Translations under genes and position numbers: made by a program
Shown: positions 17,122 to 24,155 of the stretch, piece after piece
Layout: each line of letters starts with the position of its first letter
Numbering within the stretch: the first letter of the stretch is position 1
Source of the DNA: DASZUK01 sp035547695
Lineage (GTDB): Bacteria; Actinomycetota; Acidimicrobiia; Acidimicrobiales; RAAP-2
DNA: 64,000 nt
Direction: 5' to 3'
Assembly (NCBI GenBank): GCA_035547695.1
Contig: DASZUK010000015.1
Location: forward strand, 124,001-188,000
The notes under the pieces: model-generated
Told to the model about the DNA's origin: nothing
What the model saw: only the letters and a program-made list of their open reading frames with translations
Database searches by the model: none

Positions 17122-18261
17122 TCACTCCCTTCCCAGGACGACGACGCCGGCGTTGGACAGCAGGCCCCCGACACCGCAGGCGACCGCCAGGCGGCAGTCG
17201 GGCACCTGGGCGATGCCTGCCTCCCCGCGGAGCTGCCGGGTGGCCTCGATGAGGAGGAAGATGCCGCGCTTGCCCGGGTGGCAGGCGGACAGGGCCCCGC
17301 CGTCGGTGTTCGTCGGCAGCCGCCCCCCGAGCTTCAGGGTGCCGCCCTCGACGAACGGCCCGCCGTCCCCCTTGGGGCAGAACCCCAGGTCCTCGATGGC
17401 CATGAGGGCGGTGATCGTGTAGGAGTCGTAGGTCTGCAGGGTGTTGACGTCGGCCGGAGTGACGCCGGCCGAGCCGAAGGCGGCCGGCGCGGCCTTGGCG
17501 ACGGCGGAGGTGGCCATCGACGGCGCCTGGGTGGGGTTGAGCCAGTGGGTCTGGGCGGTGCCGGTGCCCAGCACCCGGACCACGGGCGCCTTCAGGTCCA
17601 CCGCCCGTTCCCGGGTGGTCATGACCACGGCGCCACCGCCATCGGAGATGACGCAGCAGTCGAGCAGGTGCAACGGGTCGGCGATCATCCGCGAGGCCAG
17701 CACGTCGTCGACGGTGATCGGATCCCGGTACATCGCCTTGGGGTTCATCCCGGCGTGGTACCGCATGGCCACGGCGATCTCGGCCAGTTGTTCGGAGGTG
17801 GTCCCGAACTCGTACATGTGGCGCTGGGCGAACAGGGCGTACAGGGAAGGCAGGGTGGGCCCGAACGGGGCCTGGTAGCTGAGGAGGGGTGAGAACAGCT
17901 CGGCGCCCATGTTGGTGCCGATGGCCCGACCCTTGGCCGAGAGCTCGTCGGAGCCGTAGGTGATCAGCACCGTGTCGCAGTCCCCGCTCCGGATGGCCGA
18001 GGCCGCCCGGGCGCAGTGGTACTCGAACATGGACCCGCCGGTGTCGACGGTGGACACCCAGCGGTAGTCGATGTCCAGGTACTCGGCCATGGTGATGGGG
18101 TCGTCGGCGCAGTAGCCGTCGACGGCCTGCGGGCTCAGCCCGCAGTCGTCCAGGGCGCGCCGGGCGGCCAGCATCGAATGGTCGAACGGGCTCATGTCGG
18201 GCGCCTTGGGGTACTCGCTGAGGGCGATGCCCACGATGCAGGGCTCCCTGGCCGACGACAT
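17122..18261 (-). CDS. Thiolase-superfamily protein, Ltp2/SCP-x-like, without the nucleophilic cysteine
   Basis: A 379-residue thiolase-fold protein. At the place of the thiolase nucleophile it reads TVDTGGSMFEYHCARAASAI, so the active-site Cys is absent, while the second-half motifs are partly kept (SACHPGKRG with the His, and VACGVGGLLSNAG with the Cys). LQTYDSYTITALMAIEDLGF carries the tyrosines seen in the Ltp2 branch. Ltp2-DUF35 complexes cleave beta-hydroxyacyl-CoAs by retro-aldol chemistry instead of thiolysis; that function is inferred from the missing Cys and the DUF35 neighbour. ATG at 18261 shares one base with the stop of the upstream acyl-CoA synthetase (TGATG). Confidence 0.85.
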   Translation of the reverse strand: MSSAREPCIVGIALSEYPKAPDMSPFDHSMLAARRALDDCGLSPQAVDGYCADDPITMAEYLDIDYRWVSTVDTGGSMFEYHCARAASAIRSGDCDTVLITYGSDELSAKGRAIGTNMGAELFSPLLSYQAPFGPTLPSLYALFAQRHMYEFGTTSEQLAEIAVAMRYHAGMNPKAMYRDPITVDDVLASRMIADPLHLLDCCVISDGGGAVVMTTRERAVDLKAPVVRVLGTGTAQTHWLNPTQAPSMATSAVAKAAPAAFGSAGVTPADVNTLQTYDSYTITALMAIEDLGFCPKGDGGPFVEGGTLKLGGRLPTNTDGGALSACHPGKRGIFLLIEATRQLRGEAGIAQVPDCRLAVACGVGGLLSNAGVVVLGRE

Positions 18262-19865
18262 CAGCTCCCGCCCCCGGTTGCGGCGACGGACCGGGCCCAC
18301 CCGTAGTCCACCTTTCCCGTGGGGGACCGCCGGATGGCGGGAACCGCCAGGAGGCGCTTGGGCACCTTGTAGGCGGCCAGTTCCCGGCGGAGCTGGGCCG
18401 TCACCGCCGCTTCCTCCGAGCCGGCGGTTCCCCAGACCACCAGGGCCCGTACCTCGTTGCCCCACCGAGGTGAAGGGACACCGACCACCAGCGCGTCGTC
18501 CACCGCCGGGTGCTCCAGCAGGTGCTGCTCGACCTCTTGGGCGAAGACCTTCTCTCCGCCGGTGTTGATGCAGGTCTCCTCTCGGCCGAGCAGGAGCACC
18601 GTGCCGTCTTCCTGCATCTGCACCAGGTCGCCGGTGATGGTGAACGGGCCCTCGGGACGCTGGCGGAAGCACTCGAACGACCGGGCCGGGTCGCCGTAGT
18701 AGCCGAGGGCGCAGTGCTCGGTGCGGGCCAGGTACCCGCGTTCCCCGTTGGCCACCGGCCCGCCGTGCTCGTCGAGGATGTCGTTGCCGGGCAGCACGGT
18801 GTACGTCCGCCCGATGCCGTCCTTGGTGGCCCGGGCGATGGCCTGCAGCCCGGTTTCGGTGGACCCCATCGAGTCCAGGATCTCGATCCAGGGCAGGTGG
18901 GCCAGGATGCGGCGTTTGGTGGTCGGCGAGATGATGGCGGCGCCGGCGATCAGCAGCCGGAGGCTGTCCAACCGGTACGGTCGCCGGTCCAGCTCCTGGG
19001 CGATGGGCACCCCGAGGGTGTCCCCGATGAACACCCCGTCGGTGGCCCGCTCGTCTTCGATCAGGCGGCAGTACTCGGCGGCGGAGAACGGGACGTCGGT
19101 CGGCAGGACCAACGCCGTTCCGCCGCTGTAGATGGCCATCAGGGCCATGGCCAGCGAGGCGATGTGCACCATGGGCGCCGGGCAGATCGACCGGCGGGGA
19201 TCGGCCAGGGCCCGGTCGACCGCCGCCGCCGCCGGCTCGGCGGTGTCCGAGACGAGGTCGTGGCCCCAGCAATTGGTGACGAAGAAGTCGTCCACCCGCC
19301 AGACCACCCCCTTGGCCGGTCCGGTGGTCCCTCCCGTGCAACTGATGACCCGGTCCTCGGAGGAGCAGGAGTATGTCGTCGGCGCCAGCGGCTCCAGTGT
19401 GGGCCGGTCCAGCTCCTCCTGGTAGAGCACCGCACCGGGCACGGCCCCGGCGGTCCCTCCGACCTGGAGCAGCAGGCGCGGCGGTCGGGGCAACAAGGGG
19501 AGGGCTTCCCGGACGGTCGCCGCCATGTCGCCGGAGTAGACCAGGGCGGCCCCGTCGAGCGACGCGTACAGCTCGGCCAGCTCCGACCGGGTGTACCTGG
19601 TGTTGACGCTGAACGGGGTGCCGCCGACGGCGGACAGGGCGAAGAACACCTCGAGGAATTCGGGCCCGTTGTGCAGCATCATCCCCACGTTGCGCCCTGC
19701 CAGGCCGTGCCGGACCAGCAGGGCCGCCACCAGCCCGGTCCGGGCCCGAAGCTCGCCCCAGGAGCGCCTGGCCGGCCCGCAGACGACGGCGGCCTGTTCG
19801 GGGTCGACCCGGGAGCCCACGGCCTCGAGGAGGGAGGCGGGGGCGTAGCTGACGTGGATGTTCAC
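18261..19865 (-). CDS. Acyl-CoA synthetase (AMP-binding, FadD-like)
   Basis: A 534-residue adenylate-forming enzyme. The P-loop-like motif CTGGTTGPAKGVVW, MGSTETG, the TGDLVQMQEDGTVLLLGREE segment and the C-terminal Lys in SPTGKVDYGWAR are all in place. It activates a carboxylic acid as an acyl-CoA with ATP. First gene of the minus-strand unit synthetase, thiolase-like, DUF35, which suggests it activates the side-chain or ring-derived acid later cleaved by the thiolase-like complex. It diverges from the MaoC gene at 20116. Chain length or ring preference cannot be read. Confidence 0.87.
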   Translation of the reverse strand: MNIHVSYAPASLLEAVGSRVDPEQAAVVCGPARRSWGELRARTGLVAALLVRHGLAGRNVGMMLHNGPEFLEVFFALSAVGGTPFSVNTRYTRSELAELYASLDGAALVYSGDMAATVREALPLLPRPPRLLLQVGGTAGAVPGAVLYQEELDRPTLEPLAPTTYSCSSEDRVISCTGGTTGPAKGVVWRVDDFFVTNCWGHDLVSDTAEPAAAAVDRALADPRRSICPAPMVHIASLAMALMAIYSGGTALVLPTDVPFSAAEYCRLIEDERATDGVFIGDTLGVPIAQELDRRPYRLDSLRLLIAGAAIISPTTKRRILAHLPWIEILDSMGSTETGLQAIARATKDGIGRTYTVLPGNDILDEHGGPVANGERGYLARTEHCALGYYGDPARSFECFRQRPEGPFTITGDLVQMQEDGTVLLLGREETCINTGGEKVFAQEVEQHLLEHPAVDDALVVGVPSPRWGNEVRALVVWGTAGSEEAAVTAQLRRELAAYKVPKRLLAVPAIRRSPTGKVDYGWARSVAATGGGS

Positions 19866-20115
19866 GGGCGACCCTCCTCGTGGTTCGCAGTATCGGTCGG
19901 CCCGCTCGCCGCGGCCGGTCGTCGCCGGCGGCGGAACGGGCGCAAGGCACCGTGCACCGGATAGGGGGCGGTGTCAGGGGCACCGTCCCGCTGGACGGGA
20001 CCAGGACGGCGGGTGGCGGGCCGGGATCCCGCTGGGCAGGACGGGCGTCCGGTGGTGTCGGCGCCGGCGGCAAAGGATGTCCGGGCGAGATCATGCCGGG
20101 CGGGGGAGCGCACGA
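19866..20115. other. Divergent promoter region between acyl-CoA synthetase and MaoC genes
   Basis: A 250-base GC-rich gap. It contains repeated short phrases such as GGGCAGGAC and GGGACGG but no clear operator, hairpin or RNA gene. It should hold the two divergent promoters. GGGGGAG at its right end is the ribosome binding site of the MaoC gene. Confidence 0.45.
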
Positions 20116-20562
20116 GTGGAGCAGGTACGGTTCGACGACGTCGACGGCATCAACGCCCTGGCCGGCGAGGTCGGCGCATGGGGGGAGGCGGTCGAGGTCA
20201 CCCCGGAGATGGTCGACCGGTTCGCCGCGTTGACCGGCGACCACCGGCACCGCTTCCTCGTCGTCGCCCTGATCCCCCCGATGGCCCCGCCGGGGCTGGA
20301 GCGGATCGTCGGGTACTCGAGCGCCCCGAACTACGGGGCCGAGCGGGTCCGGTTCCTGGCCCCGGTCCCGGCCGGCTCGGCGCTTCGCGCCCGCTGCCAG
20401 GTCCTCCGGGCGGAGCGGCGGCCGAAGGGGACGCTGGTCACCTTCGAGATCGAGGTCGGGGTGGTCGGCAGCGAGGAGCCGGCGCTGCTGTACGCCCTGC
20501 AACTGCTGTACATGGGCACCGGCCAGGAGAGGGGTGAGGGGGCATGCGGCCCGTCGGCGTGA
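20116..20562 (+). CDS. MaoC-like hotdog-fold enoyl-CoA hydratase/dehydratase
   Basis: A 148-residue single hotdog domain. The hydratase motif region reads VTPEMVDRFAALTGDHRHRF, where the Asp-His pair of the usual D-x-N/H motif can be recognised, followed by GYSSAPNYGAERVRFLAPVPAG, the normal second half. GTG 20116 has GGGGAG seven bases upstream. It lies next to the acyl-CoA synthetase and thiolase-like genes and would supply the beta-hydroxyacyl-CoA that a retro-aldolase cleaves. A thioesterase function is less likely. Confidence 0.78.
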   Translation: MEQVRFDDVDGINALAGEVGAWGEAVEVTPEMVDRFAALTGDHRHRFLVVALIPPMAPPGLERIVGYSSAPNYGAERVRFLAPVPAGSALRARCQVLRAERRPKGTLVTFEIEVGVVGSEEPALLYALQLLYMGTGQERGEGACGPSA

Positions 20563-21011
20563 GCCAGGTGGTGGAGATCGAGCAACTGCTCCACCGTTAC
20601 TGCCATGTGGTGGACGACCGGGAGTGGGACCGCCTGGGAGAGCTGTTCCTGGCCGACGCGGTGTTCGACGTGTCGGCTGTGGGGTTGCCCCGTCACCAGG
20701 GCCGTGACGACATCGTCGCCGCCTGGACTGGCTACGACCATCCGCTGGCCCACCACGTCCTCTGCACGGTGGTCGACGGAGAGGACGACGACGGAGTGCA
20801 CGTCCGCAGCAAGTCGATCCTGGTGAGGGACGGCAAGATGACCGGTGGTGCCTACCTCGACGTCGTGTGCGCCACCGAGCACGGCTGGCAATTCCGGAGC
20901 CGCACCTACGTCGAGCGCTGGGCGGTGGTGGTCGGCGAGGCCGGGATCCGCCGGGATCGAGGAAGTCCGGCGCCGAGAAGGCTAGGACCGTGGATCAGAA
21001 TCCACCACTGA
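20544..21011 (+). CDS. SnoaL-like / NTF2-fold protein
   Basis: A 155-residue NTF2-fold protein: EIEQLLHRYCHVVDDREWDR, LFLADAVFDVSAVGLPRHQG, HHVLCTVVDGEDDDGVHVRS and the last strand WQFRSRTYVERWAVV. It overlaps the MaoC gene by 19 bases and has GAGGGGG upstream of its ATG, so it is co-translated with it. Members are small isomerases, hydratases or subunits; no catalytic residues single out one function. It shares only the fold with the protein at 4710. Confidence 0.75.
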   Translation: MRPVGVSQVVEIEQLLHRYCHVVDDREWDRLGELFLADAVFDVSAVGLPRHQGRDDIVAAWTGYDHPLAHHVLCTVVDGEDDDGVHVRSKSILVRDGKMTGGAYLDVVCATEHGWQFRSRTYVERWAVVVGEAGIRRDRGSPAPRRLGPWIRIHH

Positions 21012-21037
21012 CCCCTCGTCTCGGTGAGCATCGTCCC

Positions 21038-21450
21038 ATGACCTCCCTTGCCGTCGAAGAGCCGCTGTTCGAGGTGGGCGACACAGAGCCGGCACCGCCA
21101 AGGGCCAAGACGCCGGCGGGTGCGGCGAAGACCTTCTTGACCTACGACACGGCCCAGTCGTTCCTCCTGCCGCCCTCGCTCGACGACTGACTGCCCGAGG
21201 ACCACGAGGCCCGGTTCATCGCCGAGGTGGTGGACCACCTGCTCGGTCTCGATGTCATCTACGCCTCCTACATCGAGGCGTCGGGTGCTCCTCCCTACGA
21301 CCCTCGCTTGATGCCGAAGCTCCTCCTCTACGGCTACTCGACCGGGGTGACCAGCTCGGGCGAGATAGAACGGCGTTGCCACGTCGACGTGGCCTTCCGC
21401 TGGCTCGCCCCAACGTCACTCCCAACTACCGCTCGATCATGACTCGTTGA
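21038..21450 (+). pseudogene. Decayed IS1182/IS5-like transposase, N-terminal DUF772 region
   Basis: Reading from ATG 21038 gives FLTYDTAQSFLLPPSLDD, then a TGA (21188-21190) where relatives have Trp, and then LPEDHEARFIAEVVDHLLG and PPYDPRLMPKLLLYGYSTG in the same frame. This is the DUF772 N-terminus of IS1182-family transposases. Near 21405-21415 the frame shifts: the frame beginning one base later gives NVTPNYRSIMTR and stops at 21448-21450. The catalytic DDE part is absent. So there is at least one nonsense mutation, one frameshift and a large 3' truncation. No terminal repeats or target duplication are recognisable. Confidence 0.82.
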
Positions 21451-21786
21451 TCGGAGCCGGTCGACGGAGCGTCGACGCCCGATCCACCGCTCGTGGTCAT
21501 CGTCCGCCTGGGGGCCCCAACCCCTCGCCGGCCGTGGTGCTCTCACGCCGGAACCACCAAGGTGCCGCCACGGCGAGCCTTGACCCGGAGAAGGGCATCA
21601 GTTACTGTTGTATTGATGTATACGGTATACGGTAAACGGATGGGCGGGGACCTCGGGGGAGCCGACGGCCGTATCGAGTCGGTTGGCGCGGCGCGTCATC
21701 TGGTTCTTTTGGGGCCGGCCGGCCGGCGCTCGGCCTGACCCGTCGAGACGGTCGCATTCCGGGACAAGACGAAAGGACAGTGGACC
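21451..21786. other. Promoter region upstream of the cupin gene and transporter block
   Basis: A 336-base gap with no gene. Its middle (about 21598-21640) drops sharply in GC and contains the operator-like palindrome listed separately. A short plus-strand frame starting at 21649 shows no family features. AGACGAAAGGACAG before 21787 gives the ribosome binding site of the cupin gene. Confidence 0.55.
21618..21637. promoter_or_regulatory. GntR-type operator candidate, copy 1
   Basis: GTATACGGTATACGGTAAAC: a near-perfect palindrome around GTATAC-G-GTATAC with a GGTAAAC extension. Its counterpart at 32804-32822 is GTATACAGGATACGGTAAC. Palindromes of this size are normal for FadR-family GntR dimers, and one such regulator is encoded at 38139. 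It lies about 150 bases before the cupin gene in an AT-rich patch. Confidence 0.6.
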
Positions 21787-22311
21787 ATGGCCATTACTGA
21801 GAACGACGTCGAGGCGTCGAGTTCGTTGCGTTACCTGCAGCCTCCGGGCGGCACCACGGTCGAGGCGGTGGAGAAGCCCGGAGCGATGCTGGTCGACGTC
21901 GAGACCATTCCCTGGACCCCGTTCCCCATGGTGGGCACCTATTTCAGGCTGCTCCGCCTGGACGAGCAGAACGGTGGGGCGACGGTCATGTTCAAGACCG
22001 TCGCCGGTGCGCCGACGGCGCCGCTGCACAAGCACATCGGCCACCTCGAGATCTACAACCTCACCGGGCACTGGGGCTACGCCATGGGCCGGGTGGGGCC
22101 GCACCACTACATGTACGAGCCGGCGGGCACCATCCACGAGCCGTACAACGAGACAGAGGAATTCACGATGTTCGGTGTGATGCGCGGCCCGATCGCCGGA
22201 CTGGACGAGAACGGCGTGGTCAACAGCATCGTGGACGGGGAGACCCTCTATCAACTGGCCAAGGAGAACAACGCGGTGGCCCACCTGGAGCACGTGCCGC
22301 CCCTCGACTGA
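21787..22311 (+). CDS. Cupin protein of the 2,4'-dihydroxyacetophenone dioxygenase/ChrR-like type
   Basis: A 174-residue cupin. The metal-binding strand APLHKHIGHLEIYNLTG supplies two His and a Glu, and a later His lies in AGTIHEPYN; the region before it (PWTPFPMVGTYFRLLRLDEQNGG) matches acetophenone-dioxygenase-like cupins. It may be a metal dioxygenase or an isomerase acting on an oxygenated aromatic or keto compound; this is inference from the fold. It is the first gene after the palindromic operator and is followed by a strong hairpin terminator, so it is partly insulated from the transporter genes downstream. Confidence 0.75.
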   Translation: MAITENDVEASSSLRYLQPPGGTTVEAVEKPGAMLVDVETIPWTPFPMVGTYFRLLRLDEQNGGATVMFKTVAGAPTAPLHKHIGHLEIYNLTGHWGYAMGRVGPHHYMYEPAGTIHEPYNETEEFTMFGVMRGPIAGLDENGVVNSIVDGETLYQLAKENNAVAHLEHVPPLD

Positions 22312-22320
22312 TGAGGAGCA

Positions 22321-22357
22321 TCCGCCGCCCGCCCCGGTGACCCGGGCGGGCGGCGGA
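22321..22357 (+). terminator. Strong GC hairpin after the cupin gene
   Basis: TCCGCCGCCCGCCC (22321-22334) pairs exactly with GGGCGGGCGGCGGA (22344-22357), and the intervening bases can extend the stem through GGT/ACC. There is no U tract, which is common for actinobacterial terminators. It begins ten bases after the cupin stop and probably ends or attenuates transcription before the ABC ATPase gene. Confidence 0.75.
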
Positions 22358-22466
22358 TGCCTTCGGGCCGGAGCCCGCCTGGCGGGCGCAGTGGTTACGT
22401 ACGGGACACCTTCTTGGCGGCGGGATTCCACCGGCCCCGAGGCGGTGATGGGAAGAGGGGGAACCG

Positions 22467-24155
22467 GTGCAGGTGGAGGGGAGTCACCCGGTCATCGTGA
22501 CCGAAGCCGACCCGATTCTCCTGAAGGCGGCCAACGTCAACAAGATCTATGGCCGCGCCCGGGTCCTGAGGGATGTGGCCCTGGAGGTGGGGAGCGGCGA
22601 GATCTGTGGCCTCGTGGGGCAGAACGGCGCCGGCAAGTCCACCCTCATCAAGGTGCTCGCCGGCCTGGTCGAGCCCGAGGACGGCGCCGTGGTCACCGTG
22701 GGTGGCCACCCCCTTGGCCTCGGGGACCCCAGGGCGAGCTACGCCATGGGGTTGCGGTTCGTGCACCAACGGCTCGGGCTCGTTTCGCAGTTCACGGCCT
22801 CCGAGAACATCGGGGTGGGAACCGGGTTCGTACGCCGGCTCGGCCAGATCAACTGGTCGAGCCAGGACAAGAAGGTCCAGAACCTGATCGACCGGGTCGG
22901 GATGCCGGTCGACATCCGCCGCCCGGTGGGGGAGCTGAAGGCCGTCGAGCGAACGGCGGTGGCCATCGCCCGGGCTCTCGACGAGAGCAGCGGCGAGGTG
23001 CGCTTGTTGGTCCTCGACGAGCCCACCTCCGCGCTGCCGGGGCGAGAGGTGGAGCACCTCTTCGCCGTGCTGCGGGGACTATCGGCGTCGGGCATCGGGA
23101 TTGTCTACGTCAGCCACCGGCTGGGCGAGATCACCAGCCTCTGCGGGACGGTCACGGTGCTCCGGGATGGACAGGTGGTGGCGAACCTATCCGGCAACGA
23201 CATCAAGCGGTCTTCCCTGATCGAGCACATGCTGGGCGAGGACGCCAGCATCATGCGCCGGGAGACCACCGAGGCTTCGGATGCCGACGCCAGTGCCGAC
23301 GCCGAGCCACCGGCCACGGCGCCGGGAACGGGGACGGCGCCGGGAACGGGGACAGCCCCCGGGGCGACCGGGGCGGCCACCCGACCCCCTTCGGCCACCC
23401 AGCCGGTCCTCCGGCTCGTCGGGCTGCACAGCGGCACCCTGAACGGCGTCGACATCGACCTCCATCCCGGGGAGATCGTCGGTGTGGCCGGGCTCAACGG
23501 GTCCGGCCGCGAGGACATCCTCCGGGCCGTGGGCTCCGTCGGCGGAGCCGGGTCGAAGGAGATGTGGATCGACGGCGAGCTGGTCCCGAAGCCCGACCCC
23601 TCGATCCTGCGGTCCCTCGGCGTCGTCCTGGTGCTCGGCAACCGCGACGGGCGGACCGGGATCGGCGGGTTCACGGCGGCGGAGAACCTTTTCCTCGAGG
23701 GCCGCCACCGGGCGGGCCGCAGCCGAGTCGTGCATCCCCGGGCGGAGCGGTCGGCGGCGTTGGGGCACATGGAGGAGTTCGACGTCCGCCCCCGCAATCC
23801 CGATCTCCGGTTCACCGAGTTCAGCGGCGGCAACCAGCAGAAGCTGATGCTGGCCAAGTGGCTCTCGGTCGCCTCCCCGAAGGTGGCGGTGATCGACGAG
23901 CCGACGCTCGGCGTCGACGTGGGGTCCCGGGAAGTGATCTTCCGCATCGTCCGTCGGTACGCCCAGCATGGCCTGGCCGTGCTGGTGGCGTCGTCCGACC
24001 TGGACGATCTCATCGCCATGTGCAGCCGGACCATCGTCCTCGGCGGGGGATCGATCATCGGCGAGGTGGAGCGATCGGAGATGAACGAACGGGTCATCAC
24101 GGCCGTGATGACCAGGCGGGAACTACTGGACGAAGTGACGACCGGAGGTTCGTGA
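22467..24155 (+). CDS. Ribose/galactose-type ABC importer ATP-binding protein (RbsA/MglA-like, two domains)
   Basis: A 562-residue double ABC ATPase of the carbohydrate-uptake CUT2 family. Domain 1 has Walker A GQNGAGKST (residues 51-59) and Walker B LLVLDEPTSALP, but where relatives have LSVGQQQ it reads LKAVERTA, so the signature is lost. Domain 2 has the degenerate Walker A normal for this family (GLNGSGRED), an intact signature FSGGNQQK and Walker B VAVIDEPTLGVD. The domains are joined by an Ala/Gly/Thr/Pro linker with two exact 18-base repeats (23316-23351). GTG 22467 has GAGGGGG upstream. The binding protein and permease are encoded at 27807 and 29177. Confidence 0.85.
   Translation: MQVEGSHPVIVTEADPILLKAANVNKIYGRARVLRDVALEVGSGEICGLVGQNGAGKSTLIKVLAGLVEPEDGAVVTVGGHPLGLGDPRASYAMGLRFVHQRLGLVSQFTASENIGVGTGFVRRLGQINWSSQDKKVQNLIDRVGMPVDIRRPVGELKAVERTAVAIARALDESSGEVRLLVLDEPTSALPGREVEHLFAVLRGLSASGIGIVYVSHRLGEITSLCGTVTVLRDGQVVANLSGNDIKRSSLIEHMLGEDASIMRRETTEASDADASADAEPPATAPGTGTAPGTGTAPGATGAATRPPSATQPVLRLVGLHSGTLNGVDIDLHPGEIVGVAGLNGSGREDILRAVGSVGGAGSKEMWIDGELVPKPDPSILRSLGVVLVLGNRDGRTGIGGFTAAENLFLEGRHRAGRSRVVHPRAERSAALGHMEEFDVRPRNPDLRFTEFSGGNQQKLMLAKWLSVASPKVAVIDEPTLGVDVGSREVIFRIVRRYAQHGLAVLVASSDLDDLIAMCSRTIVLGGGSIIGEVERSEMNERVITAVMTRRELLDEVTTGGS
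23316..23351 (+). repeat. Two exact 18-base repeats in the ABC ATPase linker
   Basis: ACGGCGCCGGGAACGGGG occurs twice back to back (23316-23333, 23334-23351), encoding repeated TAPGTG in the linker between the two nucleotide-binding domains. A third, weakened unit follows. The length keeps the frame. Confidence 0.9.

Noticed and set aside
17122..20502. One very long minus-strand protein covering thiolase-like and synthetase regions
   Set aside because: The synthetase has its own frame (18261-19865) with complete motifs, and the thiolase-like protein begins at ATG 18261; the long frame upstream of that is a shadow.
21649..21738. Small plus-strand frame beginning MGGDLGGADGRIES
   Set aside because: No ribosome binding site, no homology that I recognise, and it lies in the promoter region of the cupin gene.
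22321..22357. Hairpin as a riboswitch or small RNA
   Set aside because: It is a simple near-perfect GC stem right after a stop codon, best read as a terminator; no conserved aptamer features.
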